A stretch of 64,000 bases of DNA, from positions 1 to 64,000 of the forward strand of contig CALUGA010000001.1 of the NCBI GenBank assembly GCA_944320105.1. Reading direction: 5' to 3'. This stretch comes from an uncultured Prevotella sp. (GTDB lineage Bacteria > Bacteroidota > Bacteroidia > Bacteroidales > Bacteroidaceae). The notes under the pieces are model-generated. The model saw nothing but the letters and a program-made list of their open reading frames with translations. It did no database searches and was not told where the DNA came from. This document shows positions 9,801-18,259 of this stretch, in pieces. How positions within the stretch are numbered: the stretch's first letter is position 1; each line of letters starts with the position of its first letter. Position numbers and translations under genes: made by a program.

Positions 9801-12374
9801 TACGCCCATTGGTCAGTTCCTTACCGCTATGGCTTCACGCAGATTGCCGAGCAGGCGTGGAAGTCGTATGCCTATCGCGAGCTGGAGCTTAACCGGCTCG
9901 ACCGCTCCGTTTTCCCGCGGTATCACTACAAGGTGTTCTGCTGCGTGGAGAGTGCCGTGGTACCCGCCCGTCCTATGATGCGGGCAATGAAGACGGGTGC
10001 GGCCAACGTTGCCGCCGACGAGATGAAGGCGGCCAAGAGCTTAGCTACAGTGGCCGGGGAATCTGCCAATGCAGGCACACCCGCACCCCAGGCCAAGGCC
10101 GATGGGGCAGGAGGGAGAGCCAATGCGGCCTCCGCCCCGGATCAACTGCGTGTGAACCTTAACGAGACGGCGTTCTTCATGCCCGCCCTCGTTGCCGACG
10201 CCGAGGGCAACGTTACGCTGAAGTTCACGCTGCCCGAGAGCCTTACCACGTGGCGTTTCATGGGCATTGCCCACACAAAGGATATGTCCGTAGGGGCAAT
10301 CACCGGCGAGGTGGTGGCCAGCAAGGACATCATGATATTGCCAAACGTGCCGCGCTTTGTCCGCACGGGCGACAAGGCGCAAATCAACGCCCGCGTGTTC
10401 AACACCACGGCTGCGCCCATCAGTGGCACGGCCAGCATGGAACTCATCGACCCCATGACCGAGGAGACGGTGCTCAGCCGCACTGAGAAGTTCACCGTTG
10501 GTGCCGATGCCACGGCCAACGTGGCCTTCAACTATAATCCTGACGGCAGCCACCATCTGCTCATCTGCCGCATAACGGCCACGGGCAATGGCTTCTCTGA
10601 CGGCGAGCAGCACTATTTGCCAGTGCTGCCTGAACGCGAGCGCGTCACGACAACGGTGCCGTTTGTGCAAAACGGGCCGGGAGTGAAGTCCGTCCGCATC
10701 GACACCATGTTCCACAAAGGCTCTACCGACCGCAAACTCACCATCGAATATACCAACAACCCCGCATGGCTCGTGCTTCAGGCACTGCCATACGTAGGTA
10801 CGCCGCGCGACAACAACGCCATCGACCAGGCTGCAGCCTACTATTCAAATGCCCTCGGCCAATACCTCGCTACGTCTTCGCCGCGCATCAAGGCCGTGTT
10901 CGGCAGCTGGCGGATGGAGCAGGCCGCAGCCCAGACACTGGCGAGCAGCCTGACCGCCAACGCGGAGCTGAAGGACATCGTGATGAGCGAAACGCCATGG
11001 GTGGCTGATGCCGACCGCGAGACGGAGCAGAAGCAACGCCTTGCCGACTTCTTCGACGAAACGCTGATGCAGGGCCGCCTTGCATCAGCCGAGGCCAAGC
11101 TGCGCGACCTGCAGAACCCCGACGGCTCGTGGAGCTGGTGGCCCGATATGCCCGGAAACCTCTACATGACCGTTGAGGTGGCCGAGATGATGGCGCGGCT
11201 CAACCTGCTTGCAGGCCGGCAGGGCCAGAACGATGGCATGCTGGCCAAGGCGTTGGGCTTCATGGAGAAGGAGATTGCCCGGCAGGTGGCCGAGATGAAG
11301 AAGGCCGAACGTGAGGGCAGGCCGCAGGCTTTCCCCGGCGGCACGGCCTTGAGCTACCTCTACTTGCGCGCCATCGACGGGCGGAAGATGTCTGCTTCTG
11401 CCTCTGCCGATGCCGATTACCTTGTTAACTTGCTCAAGAAAGACATTAAGGGCCAGTCGATATACGACAAGGCACTCACCGCCATCGTGCTTGCCAAGCG
11501 CGGCGAGCGGCAGAAGAGCCGCGAGTATGTACAGAGCCTGAAGGAGTACACGGTGTATTCTGAGGGTGCCGGGCGATACTACGACACGCCGAGGGCCGGC
11601 TATTCGTGGCGCGACTACCGCATACCCACAGTGGTGGCAGCTATCGAGGCCATCGCGATGATAACGCCCGAAGACAGCCTTACGGCAGGCGAGATGCGCC
11701 GATGGCTGCTCCACGAGAAGCGCGCACAGGCTTGGGATACGCCTATCAACAGCGTCAACGCCATCCACGCCTTCCTCTCCGACGGCTCCTCCCTGCTTGC
11801 CCCGAAGGCCGAGAGCGTGCTCGCCATCGACGGCAAGGCTATCGACCGCCCGGCCTCCATCGCCGGACTGGGCTACGTGAAGGCAGCCGTGGCCGACCCC
11901 AAGGGCAAGACGTTCACCGCCACGAAGACCTCCGGCGGCACGTCGTGGGGCGCGCTCTATGCCCAGGAGATGCAGAAAGTGACAGCGGTGGAGGCCTCCG
12001 GCGCCGGCATCAGCATAAAGCGCGAGCTTATAACCGACTCCGCCGCGCTCCACGTGGGCAGCCGCGTCAAGGTGCGCATAACCATAAAGGCCGACCGCGA
12101 CATGGACTTCGTGCAGGTGGCCGACCGCCGTGCGGCCTGCATGGAGCCGGTGGAGCAGCTCAGCGGCTACCGTGGCGGCGTCTACCGCTCGCCCAAGGAC
12201 AACGCCACCTACTACTACTTCGACCGCATGGCCAAGGGAACGCACGTGGTGGAGACTGAGTATTACATCGACCGCGCAGGCCGTTACTCAACCGGCACGT
12301 GTACCGCAGGCTGCGCTTACGCCCCCGAGTACAGGGCCACTGCCCCCTCGATGGCCATAAAAGTGAAACGATAA
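6855..12374 (+). CDS. Alpha-2-macroglobulin-family protein, thioester-less
   Basis: A 1839-residue exported protein: signal peptide MKKFASVIAVALAMLPCQLFGQ, a helical N-terminal region (about 25-300), then macroglobulin beta-domains including an MG2-type segment (FTDRSIYRPGQTVRASAVVY, around 500-520), the A2M domain (ITKYVLPESLTTWRF-like stretch LKFTLPESLTTWRFMG, around 1120-1135), and a C-terminal alpha/alpha-toroid (about 1300-1620). Bacterial relatives are thought to trap or sense proteases in the periplasm. The CxEQ thioester motif is replaced by Ala1322-Ile-Asp-Gln1325 (in DNNAIDQAAAYYSNAL), so covalent trapping is impossible; this is usual for the Bacteroidota branch. It leads an apparent operon with the DUF1573 gene (49-base gap) and meaB. 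Confidence 0.9.
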   Translation: MKKFASVIAVALAMLPCQLFGQSFSALWKQADEAAGKDLPKTQIEILEKIEAKAEAEKAYGQLLKASLKKARVEAEVAPDSLRPAVERLGLRCNTAADPVLKAVYAAVLSRVYTDNAALSDSSAAIAAIYKRMAMDNPKALAAARADAFEPMVVNGFNGKIFGGDMLSVVGYEVEDFQTLYDYYHAAGNREATCLTALELIRQHKGEAEVCVNKSEYINWLDSLIHVYSDIDVACEAAIERYRYMEQCPGVTAEQKISYIHYALDKWGSWQNAGQLRNAERGLTAPRVRVEMERRVGRPGVADTIRLHELRNVSSLHLRIYRADVEGDTRLNPSVESDYKRLRQRLSELGDKAVDRRYINHPDYQFFEDSIVIGGLPAGVYMLELTTSPQTEAVRWLYFVTDVYLLSHGLPSNRTRYVAVSSTTGQPLPGAKVRVEAPAVRGGEPLATTLTCNSQGEVVYSYAKRAPNRAFAYTDSDRFCPEASAYSTYSYYAGNARRELTRVFTDRSIYRPGQTVRASAVVYENKDGVSNGVVGGKRVKALLRDANFKVVAEKEVTTDEYGTCSADFVLPAASLNGTFTIMINNSSARIRVEEYKRPTFRVEFPKINKKYEAGDTLEVRGKALTYAGVPVQGARVKYTVERRQALWWNPWLAMCDLRKAVHGMGAAELMEGEAVTAGDGSFTVLMPMALPSLPKGMRMFYNIVATADVTDVSGETRTGSLSVPIGNRPTAFSCDVDDKELADSLRAVTFKLQNASGEPITANVRFRIDGAGEWLSGKTSTPIRIGRQLQSGRHSLFAVCETDTIEREFTVFSLADTVPCAPTRSWFYVSGEAFPADGRPVTVQVGSSDSAVHIVYCISSGDRIIESGATDVTNKLVNRKFAYSEDYGNGLLLTYAWVKDGQCYTHSATIRRPLPDKSLKLKWATFRDRLTPGQEEEWRLSILNPDGTPAKAQLMATLYDMSLDQVAPHTWSLDPQTWLPMPYAHWSVPYRYGFTQIAEQAWKSYAYRELELNRLDRSVFPRYHYKVFCCVESAVVPARPMMRAMKTGAANVAADEMKAAKSLATVAGESANAGTPAPQAKADGAGGRANAASAPDQLRVNLNETAFFMPALVADAEGNVTLKFTLPESLTTWRFMGIAHTKDMSVGAITGEVVASKDIMILPNVPRFVRTGDKAQINARVFNTTAAPISGTASMELIDPMTEETVLSRTEKFTVGADATANVAFNYNPDGSHHLLICRITATGNGFSDGEQHYLPVLPERERVTTTVPFVQNGPGVKSVRIDTMFHKGSTDRKLTIEYTNNPAWLVLQALPYVGTPRDNNAIDQAAAYYSNALGQYLATSSPRIKAVFGSWRMEQAAAQTLASSLTANAELKDIVMSETPWVADADRETEQKQRLADFFDETLMQGRLASAEAKLRDLQNPDGSWSWWPDMPGNLYMTVEVAEMMARLNLLAGRQGQNDGMLAKALGFMEKEIARQVAEMKKAEREGRPQAFPGGTALSYLYLRAIDGRKMSASASADADYLVNLLKKDIKGQSIYDKALTAIVLAKRGERQKSREYVQSLKEYTVYSEGAGRYYDTPRAGYSWRDYRIPTVVAAIEAIAMITPEDSLTAGEMRRWLLHEKRAQAWDTPINSVNAIHAFLSDGSSLLAPKAESVLAIDGKAIDRPASIAGLGYVKAAVADPKGKTFTATKTSGGTSWGALYAQEMQKVTAVEASGAGISIKRELITDSAALHVGSRVKVRITIKADRDMDFVQVADRRAACMEPVEQLSGYRGGVYRSPKDNATYYYFDRMAKGTHVVETEYYIDRAGRYSTGTCTAGCAYAPEYRATAPSMAIKVKR

Positions 12375-12423
12375 ACAGCATGGGGCGGCCACGGTGTGAC
12401 TGCCAAACGAAATAGACAAAGAC

Positions 12424-13485
12424 ATGGACAAGAAGATACTGATGGCCGCTCTCATGGCCTTGGCCTCGCTTCAGGCCGGCGCACAGCGGCTCACCGTGGA
12501 GAAAGAGACCGTAGACTGCGGCAGCGTGGCCTACGATGCGCCCGTCACTGCGGTGTTTGAGTTGCGCAACAAGGGTGCGCGCAAGTTGATGATAAGCGAG
12601 GTAAGGACTAGTTGCGGCTGCATAGGCGTTGACTATCCCAAGCAGGAAGTGGGCGGGGGCGACCGTTTCAAGGTGCGCCTTACGTATGACGCGCGCCAGC
12701 TCGGCCACTTCGAGAAGTCGGCCGCGATATACAGCAACGGCTCCAAGGAACCCATATACCTCACCATGCGCGGCGTGGTGCGCGCCGAGCTTGAGGATTA
12801 CTCCGGCTCTTACCCTTACGACTTTGGCAGCCTGCGCGCCGACAAGAACGTGCTTGAGTTCGACGATGTGAACAAGGGCGACACGCCGGAGCTTGAAATC
12901 TACATCCGCAACACAGGCACAAAGACGCTCCGCCCCAACATCATGCACTTGCCGCCATACCTCTCTGCCGCCGTCACTCCCGAGAACTTGCGCCCCGGTC
13001 ACGCCGGGCGGGTGAGCGTATCGCTCAATTCCGAGAAGCTGCACGACTACGGCCTAACGCAAACCTCGGTATACTTGGCCGGCAATCCGGGCGAGGAGGT
13101 GAGCCAGGAAAAGGAAATCACCGTCTCGGCGGTGCTCTTGCCGGGCTTCGACGGCATGACTGGCGAGGCGCGCCGCTCGGCTCCGCGCATGGCGATGTCG
13201 GCCGACTCGCTCGTGTTCGACTTCGAGGGCAAGAGCCGGAAGAAAGGCGAGATAAAGATAACCAACAACGGGCGGACTGCGCTGAAAATCCGTTCGCTGC
13301 AGATGTTCACCGGCGGTCTGCGCGTCACCCTCGGCAAGCGCGAGCTTGACCCCGGCGAGAGCACCACGCTGAAGGTTACCGCCTATCGCGACGAACTGCT
13401 GAAGGCGCACAGCCGCCCACGCATACTGATGATAACCAACGACCCCGACAGGGCCAAGGTAGTAGTGAAAATTAAAACCAAGTGA
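12424..13485 (+). CDS. DUF1573 domain-containing exported protein
   Basis: A 353-residue protein with a signal peptide (MDKKILMAALMALASLQAGAQ) followed by immunoglobulin-like repeats. The first is a clear DUF1573 unit (residues about 25-115) with the diagnostic LMISEVRTSCGCIGVDYPK, whose SCGC cysteines are conserved in the family; the later repeats (about 140-235 and 255-350) are related beta-domains lacking that motif. Proteins of this type are abundant in Bacteroidota envelopes; no biochemical role is established. Its stop is three bases before meaB, so the two are probably co-transcribed. Confidence 0.85.
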   Translation: MDKKILMAALMALASLQAGAQRLTVEKETVDCGSVAYDAPVTAVFELRNKGARKLMISEVRTSCGCIGVDYPKQEVGGGDRFKVRLTYDARQLGHFEKSAAIYSNGSKEPIYLTMRGVVRAELEDYSGSYPYDFGSLRADKNVLEFDDVNKGDTPELEIYIRNTGTKTLRPNIMHLPPYLSAAVTPENLRPGHAGRVSVSLNSEKLHDYGLTQTSVYLAGNPGEEVSQEKEITVSAVLLPGFDGMTGEARRSAPRMAMSADSLVFDFEGKSRKKGEIKITNNGRTALKIRSLQMFTGGLRVTLGKRELDPGESTTLKVTAYRDELLKAHSRPRILMITNDPDRAKVVVKIKTK

Positions 13486-13488
13486 GCT

Positions 13489-14589
13489 ATGGAACACCCG
13501 GAGAACAATGCAGAATACGCAGGCCTAAAGGTGAACGGCGGCGTTGAGCAGCCCTCGATAGTCAACCCGTACCTTAAGCGTTTTCGCCGCCGCCACCGCG
13601 AGCTGAGCACCGCAGAGATGGTGGAGGGCATAGTGAAAGGCGATGTTACGGTGCTGAGCCAGGCCGTGACGCTTGTGGAGAGCGTTAACCCCGACCACCA
13701 GGCCAAGGCGCAGGAGGTGATAGACAAGTGCCTGCCCCACAGCGGGCGCTCCGTGCGCATAGGCATTAGCGGCGTGCCGGGCGCGGGCAAGTCTACGTCG
13801 ATAGACCAGTTTGGCATCCATGTGCTTAGTGAACGTGGCGGCAAGTTGGCCGTGTTGGCCATCGACCCAAGCTCCGAGCGCACCAAGGGCAGCATCCTGG
13901 GCGACAAGACCCGCATGGAGAAGCTGGCCCAGCACCCCGACTCCTTTATACGTCCTAGCCCCACGGCAGGCTCGCTCGGGGGCGTGGCCCGCAAGACCCG
14001 CGAGACCATCATACTCTGCGAGGCGGCCGGCTTCGACAAGATTTTCGTAGAGACAGTGGGCGTAGGCCAGAGCGAAACGGCCTGCCACTCCATGGTCGAC
14101 TTCTTCCTGCTCATACAGCTCGCCGGCACCGGCGATGAGCTTCAAGGCATCAAGCGCGGCATCATGGAGATAAGCGACGGCATAGTAATCAACAAGTGCG
14201 ATGGCGAAAACGTGGACAAGTGCCACCTTGCGGCCCGAAACTTCCGCAACGCGCTCCACTTCTTCCCCAAGCCCGAGAGCGGGTGGACACCGCAGGTGAT
14301 GTGTTACAGCGGCTTCTACGGCACGGGCATCAAGGAAATATGGGACATGGTGTACCAGTACATCGACTTCGTTAAGGCCAACGGATACTTTGACCGCCGC
14401 CGCAACGAGCAGAGCAAGTACTGGATGTATGAGACTATCAACGAGCACCTGCGCGCCAGTTTCTACAACAACGAGACGATACGCGCGCGCCTCGCCGCCG
14501 AGGAGCGCATGGTGCTTGCCGGGGGCAAGACGAGCTTTGCCGCCGCAGGCGAACTTCTCGATGCCTACTTCGACGGACTGAAGAAATGA
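13489..14589 (+). CDS. meaB: Methylmalonyl-CoA mutase-associated GTPase MeaB (ArgK family)
   Basis: A G3E-type GTPase that chaperones adenosylcobalamin loading and protection of methylmalonyl-CoA mutase, an enzyme of the succinate-to-propionate route. The 366-residue protein has Walker A GVPGAGKS at 95-102, switch-region text KIFVETVGVGQSE, and the guanine-specificity motif NKCD (in IVINKCDGEN). Length is slightly above the usual 320-340 because of an N-terminal extension. The mutase subunits are not in this window, so meaB is separated from them, and its neighbours are envelope proteins. ATG at 13489 follows the DUF1573 stop by three bases. Confidence 0.93.
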   Translation: MEHPENNAEYAGLKVNGGVEQPSIVNPYLKRFRRRHRELSTAEMVEGIVKGDVTVLSQAVTLVESVNPDHQAKAQEVIDKCLPHSGRSVRIGISGVPGAGKSTSIDQFGIHVLSERGGKLAVLAIDPSSERTKGSILGDKTRMEKLAQHPDSFIRPSPTAGSLGGVARKTRETIILCEAAGFDKIFVETVGVGQSETACHSMVDFFLLIQLAGTGDELQGIKRGIMEISDGIVINKCDGENVDKCHLAARNFRNALHFFPKPESGWTPQVMCYSGFYGTGIKEIWDMVYQYIDFVKANGYFDRRRNEQSKYWMYETINEHLRASFYNNETIRARLAAEERMVLAGGKTSFAAAGELLDAYFDGLKK

Positions 14590-14656
14590 CAGTTCCCCTC
14601 GCTCCCGCCCTCGTAAAGGTGGTGGCGGGGGGATTTCTGTTTGCGCCGTGGCTTGC

Positions 14657-14796
14657 GAAACATCCTTACAAAAGCAGCCTTGTGCAACCCCTTGTGGCGT
14701 TTGGCATCCTGAAACAGGCCGTTTCGCGCCCCCGAACAGGCCGTTTTGCAGCCCCGAACGGCCTGTTTTGCACTGCAATCTCGCCGCTTTAGCAAA
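14657..14796 (+). repeat. 22-bp dyad-array element, copy 1
   Basis: 15-bp end motif GAAACATCCTTACAA (14657-14671), a 15-base gap, then five units at 22-bp spacing starting at 14687, 14709, 14731, 14753 and 14775. Each unit is a 7-bp arm, 5-bp centre, 7-bp arm and 3-bp linker, for example CCCGAAC-AGGCC-GTTTTGC-AGC at 14731. The outer two units are degenerate. It lies in the gap downstream of meaB. Three more copies occur in the window. Confidence 0.8.
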
Positions 14797-14962
14797 GTCT
14801 TGCCGCTCAGGGAGTTGCGCCGTTCCGCGCTAATCGTAAAGCAACTTTACAAAAAACGCATCTCAAAGGGCGCGGCCACATCGCACATTTTCTTAATTCT
14901 TAACTCTTAATTCTTACTTCCCCAATGCATATTCTTTTAATTTTTAACCTTTAATTTTTAAC
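14797..14962 (+). other. AT-rich leader region before ispH
   Basis: No gene. From about 14890 the sequence is built of imperfect repeats of TTAATTCTTAAC / TTTAATTTTTAAC running up to the start codon at 14963. Such AT-rich tracts commonly precede Bacteroidota genes and may aid translation initiation; no full TTTG/TAnnTTTG promoter was seen. Confidence 0.5.
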
Positions 14963-15856
14963 TTGAAATTGCAGATTGAGATAGACAGCGGCAGTGGTTT
15001 CTGCTTTGGCGTTACCACGGCCATAAAGAAAGCGGAGGAAGAGCTGGCCTGTGGCAAGACGCTCTACTGCCTCGGCGACATCGTGCATAACGGCATGGAG
15101 TGCGAGCGTTTGCGCCGCATGGGGCTGATAACCATCAACCACGACGACCTTGAGAGCCTGCACGGGGTGAAGGTTTTGCTTCGCGCCCATGGCGAGCCGC
15201 CCCAGACCTACGAGCTTGCACGGCGCAACAACATAGAGATTATCGATGCCACCTGCCCCGTGGTGCTCCAGCTTCAGCGGCGCATAAAGCGGCAGTACGA
15301 CTCCAATCCCGAAGCCCAGATAGTGATTTTCGGCAAGAACGGCCACGCCGAAGTGCTCGGCCTGGTGGGCCAGACGGAGAGCCGCGCCATAGTGATAGAG
15401 ACGTTTGCCGACGTGGTGAAGCTCGACTTCAGCCGCGACATATACCTTTACTCGCAGACAACGAAGTCGCTCGACGAGTTCCATCGCATCATAGACTACA
15501 TCCAGGGGCATATCGCCCCGGGGGCAAACTTCCGCAGTTTCGACACCATCTGCCGCCAGGTGGCCAACCGAATGCCCAACGTCAGTGCCTTTGCCGCCCG
15601 CCACGACCTCATACTCTTCGTCTGCGGACACAAGAGTAGCAACGGCAAGGTGCTCTTCAACGAGTGCCTGCGCGTCAACGCCAACAGCCACTTGGTTGAA
15701 GGCCCGGGCGAAATCGACCCCGGCTGGCTGCAAGGCGTAGATACGGTGGGCATCTGCGGGGCCACGAGCACGCCCAAGTGGCTCATGGAGCAGTGCCGCG
15801 ACGCCCTTGTGAAGATGTGCGGCGGAAAATCAGAAACCAAGCCTACAGGATTATGA
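14963..15856 (+). CDS. ispH: 4-hydroxy-3-methylbut-2-enyl diphosphate reductase
   Basis: Last step of the MEP pathway: a [4Fe-4S] enzyme converting HMBPP to IPP and DMAPP. The 297-residue protein has the three cluster cysteines, Cys14 (SGFCFGV), Cys98 (DATCPVV) and Cys197 (DTICRQ), plus RAHGEPP and GKNGHAEVLGL, which bind substrate diphosphate. The start is TTG at 14963 (MKLQIEI), directly after an AT-rich leader; no in-frame ATG exists before the GFCFG motif. Its last four bases overlap the GH3 gene start (ATGA), so the two are translationally coupled. The neighbouring cmk and porQ on the other strand reproduce a common Bacteroidales gene neighbourhood. Confidence 0.95.
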   Translation: MKLQIEIDSGSGFCFGVTTAIKKAEEELACGKTLYCLGDIVHNGMECERLRRMGLITINHDDLESLHGVKVLLRAHGEPPQTYELARRNNIEIIDATCPVVLQLQRRIKRQYDSNPEAQIVIFGKNGHAEVLGLVGQTESRAIVIETFADVVKLDFSRDIYLYSQTTKSLDEFHRIIDYIQGHIAPGANFRSFDTICRQVANRMPNVSAFAARHDLILFVCGHKSSNGKVLFNECLRVNANSHLVEGPGEIDPGWLQGVDTVGICGATSTPKWLMEQCRDALVKMCGGKSETKPTGL

Positions 15857-18114
15857 ATAAAGTATTGTTGACAGCAGTGCTTGCCGCCGCGGCATCGTTT
15901 GCCACGGCTCAAGGCAGCAGGATGGACGGGTTCATCGACTCGCTCATGCAGTGCATGACCCTCAGGGAGAAGATAGGGCAGCTCACGCTGCAAGTGGCCG
16001 GCGACATAACCACCGGCTCCGTGCAGTCGTCGCCTGTAGCCAGGCGCATCGCCGAGGGGAGCATGGGAGGAGTGTTCAATGTAAAGGGAGCGGCCAAGAT
16101 ACGCCAGCTGCAGGACATCGCCGTGCGCCAGTCGCGCCTCGGCATACCGCTCTTGGTGGGCATGGACGTGGTTCATGGCTATGAAACCATCTTCCCCATA
16201 CCGCTGGCACTTTCGTGCAGCTGGGACACATTGGCCATAGAGCGTTCCGCCCGCATAGCCGCCAAGGAGGCAAGTGCCGACGGCGTGAACTGGACTTACA
16301 GCCCCATGGTCGATATTAGCATGGATGCCCGCTGGGGGCGAGTGGCCGAAGGCTCGGGCGAGGATCCCTTCCTTGGCTCCTGCATAGCAAGGGCCATGGT
16401 GCGGGGCTACCAGGGCGACTATTCGAGCCGGGAGAACATAATGGCCTGCGTGAAGCATTTCGCGCTCTACGGGGCGTCGGAGGCGGGGCGCGACTACAAC
16501 ACGGTGGACATGAGCCGCCTGCGTATGTACAACCGCTACTTCCCGCCTTACCGTGCGGCGGTTGAGGCCGGGGCCGGCAGTTTCATGACTTCGTTCAACC
16601 TCGTGGACGGCGTTCCCGCCACGGGCAACCGCTGGCTGCTCACCGATGTGCTGCGCCGGCAGTGGGGGTTCGACGGTTTTGTGGTCACAGACTACGAGTC
16701 GCTCATGGAGATGACGCGCCACGGGGTGGGCGACCTCGCCTCGGTGTCGGTGCAGGCACTCACTGCCGGCACCGACATGGAGATGTGTTCCGAGGGCTAC
16801 TACAAGACCCTGGAGCAGTCGCTCGGCCAAGGGCGCGTAACTGATGGCGACATCGACCGTGCCTGCCGCCGCGTGCTTGAGGCGAAATACAAGCTCGGTC
16901 TCTTTGCCGACCCCTACAAGTATTGTGACGAAAGCCGCCACGCCGCCGACGTGTATACTGCCGCCAACCGGGCCGAGGCGCGCGAGCTGGCTGCCAAGAC
17001 GTTCGTGTTGCTCAAGAACGAGGGCGACTTGCTACCGCTGAAGAAGCAGGGCAAGATAGCGCTGATAGGGCCGCTGGCCGACAACGCCGCCAACCTGTGT
17101 GGCACCTGGTGCGTGGCTTTCACCCCGGAGCGTTACTCCACGCTGCGCCAGGGGCTTAAGCGGGCTGTTGGCAACAAGGCCACAGTGCTCTACGCGCAGG
17201 GCTGCAACCTTACGCGCGACGCCGCACTGCAGAAAGCTGCGGAGTTTGGCAAGACCATCCCACGCGGCGACGACGCTGCCATGAAGGCCGAGGCCCTGCG
17301 TGTTGCGGCCGAGGCCGACGTTATAGTGTGCGCCATGGGCGAGTGCGCCGAAATGACTGGCGAAAGCTCCAGCCGCGCAAGCCTTGAGCTGCCCGACGTG
17401 CAGCGCGAGCTGCTCGCCGCGCTCTTGGAAACCGGCAAGCCGCTCGTGTTGCTCCACTTCTCGGGGCGACCAACGGTCATGACATGGGAGCAAGCCCACG
17501 TGCCGGCCATAATGAACGTGTGGTTCGGAGGCTCCGAGGCTGCCGATGCCATCTGCGACGTGCTCTTCGGCGACCGCGTTCCGTCGGGAAAGCTAACGAT
17601 GACCATGCCGCAGGCGGTGGGGCAAGTACCCATTTGCTACAACCACTTGAACACGGGGCGGCCTGTTCCCGAAGGCGCAAAGTCGTACCGCAAGTTCCAA
17701 AGCAATTATCTCGATGTGCGCAATGACCCGCTCTATCCCTTTGGCTATGGCCTTAGCTACACCACGTTCAAGTATTCTGCCCCCAGGCTCAGTGCCGACA
17801 GCATGGCCATCGACGGTTCGGTGAAGGTCAGCGTCGATGTGACTAACACCGGCCAGCGCGATGCCGACGAGGTGGTGCAGCTCTACATACGCGACCTTGT
17901 GGCCCGCGTAAGCCGCCCGGTAAAGGAGCTTAAGGGCTTCAGCCGTGTACACGTAAAGGCTGGTGAGACCCGTAGGGTGGAGTTCACCATTACGCCCGAC
18001 ATGCTGAAATACTACGACAGCGAGTTGCGCTACGGACTCGACCCGGGCGAGTTCAGCATAATGACCGGACCCGACAGCCGCCGCTTGAAGCGTTGCAAGC
18101 TCACCGTCTATTGA
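15853..18114 (+). CDS. bglX: GH3 beta-glucosidase (BglX-like), exported
   Basis: A 753-residue family 3 glycoside hydrolase that removes non-reducing beta-linked glucose (or xylose) from oligosaccharides, probably in the periplasm. Signal peptide MNKVLLTAVLAAAASFATAQ; (beta/alpha)8 domain about 25-370 with nucleophile Asp280 in FVVTDYESL and the conserved KHFALYGASEAGRDYN; second alpha/beta sandwich about 390-610 (MGECAEMTGESSSRASLELP carries the acid/base region); C-terminal fibronectin III-like domain about 650-745. All BglX landmarks are present. The frame is open back to 15778 but ATG at 15853 gives the signal peptide and a 4-bp ATGA overlap with ispH. Confidence 0.93.
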   Translation: MNKVLLTAVLAAAASFATAQGSRMDGFIDSLMQCMTLREKIGQLTLQVAGDITTGSVQSSPVARRIAEGSMGGVFNVKGAAKIRQLQDIAVRQSRLGIPLLVGMDVVHGYETIFPIPLALSCSWDTLAIERSARIAAKEASADGVNWTYSPMVDISMDARWGRVAEGSGEDPFLGSCIARAMVRGYQGDYSSRENIMACVKHFALYGASEAGRDYNTVDMSRLRMYNRYFPPYRAAVEAGAGSFMTSFNLVDGVPATGNRWLLTDVLRRQWGFDGFVVTDYESLMEMTRHGVGDLASVSVQALTAGTDMEMCSEGYYKTLEQSLGQGRVTDGDIDRACRRVLEAKYKLGLFADPYKYCDESRHAADVYTAANRAEARELAAKTFVLLKNEGDLLPLKKQGKIALIGPLADNAANLCGTWCVAFTPERYSTLRQGLKRAVGNKATVLYAQGCNLTRDAALQKAAEFGKTIPRGDDAAMKAEALRVAAEADVIVCAMGECAEMTGESSSRASLELPDVQRELLAALLETGKPLVLLHFSGRPTVMTWEQAHVPAIMNVWFGGSEAADAICDVLFGDRVPSGKLTMTMPQAVGQVPICYNHLNTGRPVPEGAKSYRKFQSNYLDVRNDPLYPFGYGLSYTTFKYSAPRLSADSMAIDGSVKVSVDVTNTGQRDADEVVQLYIRDLVARVSRPVKELKGFSRVHVKAGETRRVEFTITPDMLKYYDSELRYGLDPGEFSIMTGPDSRRLKRCKLTVY

Positions 18115-18173
18115 CGGATGGTCTTGGAGCAAGATGTTGAGGGTCTTGCAGAAAGATGTATGACAATCCAAAA

Positions 18174-18224
18174 GAATCTCAGGAAGCGCCGGAATAACCG
18201 TTCCTTCTGCGCTTCCTGAGATTC
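18174..18224. terminator. Bidirectional terminator between bglX and cmk
   Basis: GAATCTCAGGAAGCGC (18174-18189) is exactly complementary to 18209-18224, a 16-bp stem with a 19-base loop that itself contains GGAA/TTCC. It lies between convergent genes. Confidence 0.8.
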
Positions 18225-18259
18225 TCGTTTCTTGCAGTATGTATCTTAGCCTGGCCTGT

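Noticed and set aside
14687..14796. CRISPR array
   Set aside because: The repeats are tandem at a 22-bp period with only 3-bp linkers; there are no unique spacers of normal length and no cas genes anywhere in the window. The same holds for the other three arrays.
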